Shown: positions 61,813 to 64,000 of the stretch, piece by piece
Numbering within the stretch: position 1 is the stretch's first letter
Layout of the letters: every line of letters starts with the position of its first letter
NCBI RefSeq assembly: GCF_014863605.1
Contig: NZ_CP062252.1
Coordinates: forward strand, 5,279,001-5,343,000
DNA length: 64,000 nucleotides
DNA from: Pseudomonas allokribbensis
GTDB lineage: Bacteria > Pseudomonadota > Gammaproteobacteria > Pseudomonadales > Pseudomonadaceae
Direction: 5' to 3'
Position numbers and translations under genes: made by a program
Notes under the pieces: generated by a model
The model's database searches: none
Told to the model about the DNA's origin: nothing
Seen by the model: only the letters and a program-made list of their open reading frames with translations

Positions 61813-63885
61813 ATGAATCAGGAGCTGTTCCTGCGTCGCCGTAGCAAAGTTCACGTCCCGATGGGCACTGGCGGTGCCACGCGCGCTCAGGTCGCGTCGG
61901 CTGTCCGGGAAATCGCGGCGTTCCGGTGCGTACTGTCAGAGCCTCTGATTGAACAAATCGGCCTGTTGTCAGCGAAAGAACTCAAGCTCTGGTTGCGTGA
62001 CATTGTCGGAGTTCTTCGGCGCAGGAGTGGCGCTCACGTGCACCACCGGCCGTTTTATCCTGACTTTCCAGAACAGGTTCTGACGGCCTCGGAGGCCGAG
62101 TTGTACCTTAACGCCGTCATGCATTACCTCACGCTTCGACGCTTACCAGCGACTGAAGAATCCCGGCCTCCATTGCTTGAAGGCAAGTTAGTACCTTGGG
62201 TTATCGAACCGGGAAGCATCCCTGAGTTCGAGTCACTGTTCGAGCCGCTGGTTTCATCACGCACATCGCTTTCCGAAGAAGAAGCTGCCGATGTCATCTG
62301 GTTTATCCGCCAGTACAAAAGTGATGTGTTCCGCCTGCTGCCTGAGGTCGTCCCCTTCCGGGAGATCCGGGCACAGGTTGGCGGCGCACTGCTCTTGCAT
62401 GTCGCTGGCGATGTACGGGTGGATGCATTCCTGGAGCAAAACGTCGAAACGGCGACTGACGTATTGCGACTCGCGGTCGCGTTGAACGGAGGAGACGTGT
62501 CACTGGCGACTGCTACTACACGTTTCAAAGCGATGAAGCGCTCGATGCGTCGTCTGCTGTTGAGTCTGCTCGATCGAATACCCAACGCTACAGAAGACGT
62601 GATGCGGCAAGCCGAGCGGTGGAAACGCCTGGCTGAAGTACTACATCCGGGCGACTACGCCGATAAGTACCCAAGTGCGCTGGCCGCCATCACGGCGGCG
62701 CGTCGCAACGAAGCGCCTGACTCATTTGGTTCTCGTGTCGAAACACTGTTTGCCCTGCGTGATATTGCCGAGCTTGTGCCCGTGCTACAGAGCCGTCCCG
62801 GTGAGTTCGCACGACGGCTGGACGCAATGCTACGACGCGCTACGGAAACAGAGTCGGTCCTTGACGCATTCGAGGCTGTTGCGGCACAAGTGTCCTCACC
62901 TGTCCTGCTGCAGTTGCTGGCCCAGTCACGTGCACCGCGCCCCCTGCCCCTTAGGGCGTTCACACCGAAAGGTTCATTCGCGAAAGTCTATGGCATCAAG
63001 GATGACCGAGAGCCTATCGCACCCGAGGTGCTGGCTCGTGCAGCCCGAATCTGCGAGGACGCTCTAGTAACGCGTTTTGCGACACTACCGCCATTGGGTC
63101 GCTGTTACATCGATCCGGAATTGCGCGAATACAGGGTACCGTTGGCACAACGCGCTTCATCGAAGTCGCTACGTACACTGGTGCGGGGCAGTCGCCTGCC
63201 TATGCCTGACACCCGTTTCATTCGCCTTTTCCTGTGGTGGAAAAACGGTCGCTCACGCACGGACATCGATTTGTCCGCCGCATTTTTCGATGCCAACTTC
63301 GTGTTCAGAGAAACGGTTGCGTACTACAACCTGAGAGATTACGGCGGCTGCCACAGCGGCGACATCGTCGACGCGCCCGAAGGGGCTTCGGAGTTCATCG
63401 ACCTCGACCTTGACGTCCTCGTCGAGAAGGGGATCCGTTATGTCGTCACGTCCATCAACTCGTACACCCAGCAGCCGTACTGCGATCTTCCAGAATGCTT
63501 CGCTGGCTGGATGGCTCGCGCCGATACGGCATCGGGTGAAGTATTCGAGCCGCGAACCGTGTTCGATCGTATCGATATCGCATCCGACACACAGATCTGT
63601 CTGCCATTTGTGATGGATTTGCAGGAGCGACGGGTGATCTGGGCCGACCTGGGACTGACCGCAGCTCCTCGATGGAACAATGTCGGGAACAACCTCAGTG
63701 GGGTATCGTTGATGCTACGGGCTTTGGTGCATACACCGCGACCTGATCTGGAGACACTGTTCGATTTGCATGTACGAGCACGAGGCGAACGAGTGGCTTC
63801 GCCGCTGCAGGCACAGGCGGTGTTTGCGCCTGATCGAGGGATAACGCCGTTCGATACGGATTTGATTCGGTCACAGTTTCTCTAA
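61813..63885 (+). CDS. Large protein with TerD-like C-terminal domain
   Basis: A 690-residue soluble protein. The last ~250 residues resemble TerD stress proteins: RLFLWWKNGRSRTDIDLSAAF, AYYNLRDYGGCHSGDIVDAP and EFIDLDLDVL, where the acidic residues would bind calcium. The whole protein recalls the MXAN_6230/SCO0854 family, but the RING cysteine cluster of that family is not visible here. The middle ~400 residues are helical. ATG 61813 (MNQELFLRRRSKVHVP) is preferred; GGGAG lies ten bases before it. It follows the AlkB operon behind a terminator and is probably transcribed on its own. TerD proteins are linked to tellurite, phage and stress resistance. Confidence 0.6.
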   Translation: MNQELFLRRRSKVHVPMGTGGATRAQVASAVREIAAFRCVLSEPLIEQIGLLSAKELKLWLRDIVGVLRRRSGAHVHHRPFYPDFPEQVLTASEAELYLNAVMHYLTLRRLPATEESRPPLLEGKLVPWVIEPGSIPEFESLFEPLVSSRTSLSEEEAADVIWFIRQYKSDVFRLLPEVVPFREIRAQVGGALLLHVAGDVRVDAFLEQNVETATDVLRLAVALNGGDVSLATATTRFKAMKRSMRRLLLSLLDRIPNATEDVMRQAERWKRLAEVLHPGDYADKYPSALAAITAARRNEAPDSFGSRVETLFALRDIAELVPVLQSRPGEFARRLDAMLRRATETESVLDAFEAVAAQVSSPVLLQLLAQSRAPRPLPLRAFTPKGSFAKVYGIKDDREPIAPEVLARAARICEDALVTRFATLPPLGRCYIDPELREYRVPLAQRASSKSLRTLVRGSRLPMPDTRFIRLFLWWKNGRSRTDIDLSAAFFDANFVFRETVAYYNLRDYGGCHSGDIVDAPEGASEFIDLDLDVLVEKGIRYVVTSINSYTQQPYCDLPECFAGWMARADTASGEVFEPRTVFDRIDIASDTQICLPFVMDLQERRVIWADLGLTAAPRWNNVGNNLSGVSLMLRALVHTPRPDLETLFDLHVRARGERVASPLQAQAVFAPDRGITPFDTDLIRSQFL

Positions 63886-63947
63886 TACCTGCGCCTGCCT
63901 TTGCGTTCATTGAGAAACTCTGCCTCGGCACTTTCCGCCCAAAAACA

Positions 63948-63985
63948 AAAATGCCAGTCAGCTTAACTGACTGGCATTTTCTATA
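63948..63985 (+). terminator. Terminator after the TerD-like gene
   Basis: AAAATGCCAGTCAG (63948-63961) pairs perfectly with CTGACTGGCATTTT (63967-63980) over a 5-nt loop and is followed by CTAT. It is nearly symmetrical, so it may also end a gene coming from the right. Confidence 0.85.
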
Positions 63986-64000
63986 ACCCCTTTTGCGCCT

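Overview
The window reads as chromosome of a high-GC Pseudomonas, most likely the P. fluorescens group. Evidence: oprB next to a membrane PQQ glucose dehydrogenase (gcd), the second Lon protease AsrA followed by a chagasin-type inhibitor, cmoAB, a divergent metE/metR pair, DUF6124 and DUF6543-type proteins, and the short extragenic palindromes typical of this group. No rRNA, tRNA, CRISPR array, integrase or insertion sequence was recognised.

Layout. 1-1443 is the 3' part of a large toxin-like protein. 1483-6437 is core metabolism (metE, metR, a GNAT acetyltransferase, a LysE exporter, a Nudix hydrolase). 6510-16434 is a signalling block. A receiver protein with a YN-type degenerate HD-GYP domain diverges from a five-gene operon whose genes all overlap by ATGA: a GGDEF protein with a decayed EAL, an EAL protein with a decayed GGDEF, a secreted di-haem peroxidase, a membrane histidine kinase and a receiver-histidine kinase. 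Three of the five carry the same unusual N-terminal receiver. 16447-21398 holds an amino acid permease, a nitrilase-family amidase, a LuxR regulator and an FMN glutamate-synthase-like protein. 21431-28169 holds a GtrII-like membrane glucosyltransferase, a ProY-like permease and an unusual bifunctional penicillin-binding protein.

28320-33341 encodes a 1673-residue effector-like protein with LRRs and a NEL-type ubiquitin ligase domain (CxD cysteine visible). 33394-40920 is a seven-gene CS1-type (alternate chaperone-usher) fimbrial operon on the minus strand with three pilins, two tip adhesins and two internal hairpins. 41424-42781 is a YqjI/YqjH-like metal-responsive regulator and ferric reductase pair. 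43972-47865 is the periplasmic glucose oxidation pair oprB-gcd. 47866-49216 carries a structured leader whose last hairpin covers the Shine-Dalgarno of a DUF6124 gene, plus repeats. 49217-57077 is asrA-icp-lysoplasmalogenase, an unknown small gene, cmoAB, tadA and a multicopper oxidase.

57307-63885 looks like an accessory island with lower GC and different codon use. A SAM methyltransferase, a compact superfamily-1 helicase-like ATPase and an AlkB-type dioxygenase fused to a large unrecognised N-terminal region form one operon, followed by a large protein with a TerD-like C-terminal part. This three-gene module, which pairs a predicted methylase with a predicted demethylase, is the best candidate for an undescribed system. 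The c-di-GMP/peroxidase operon is the second.
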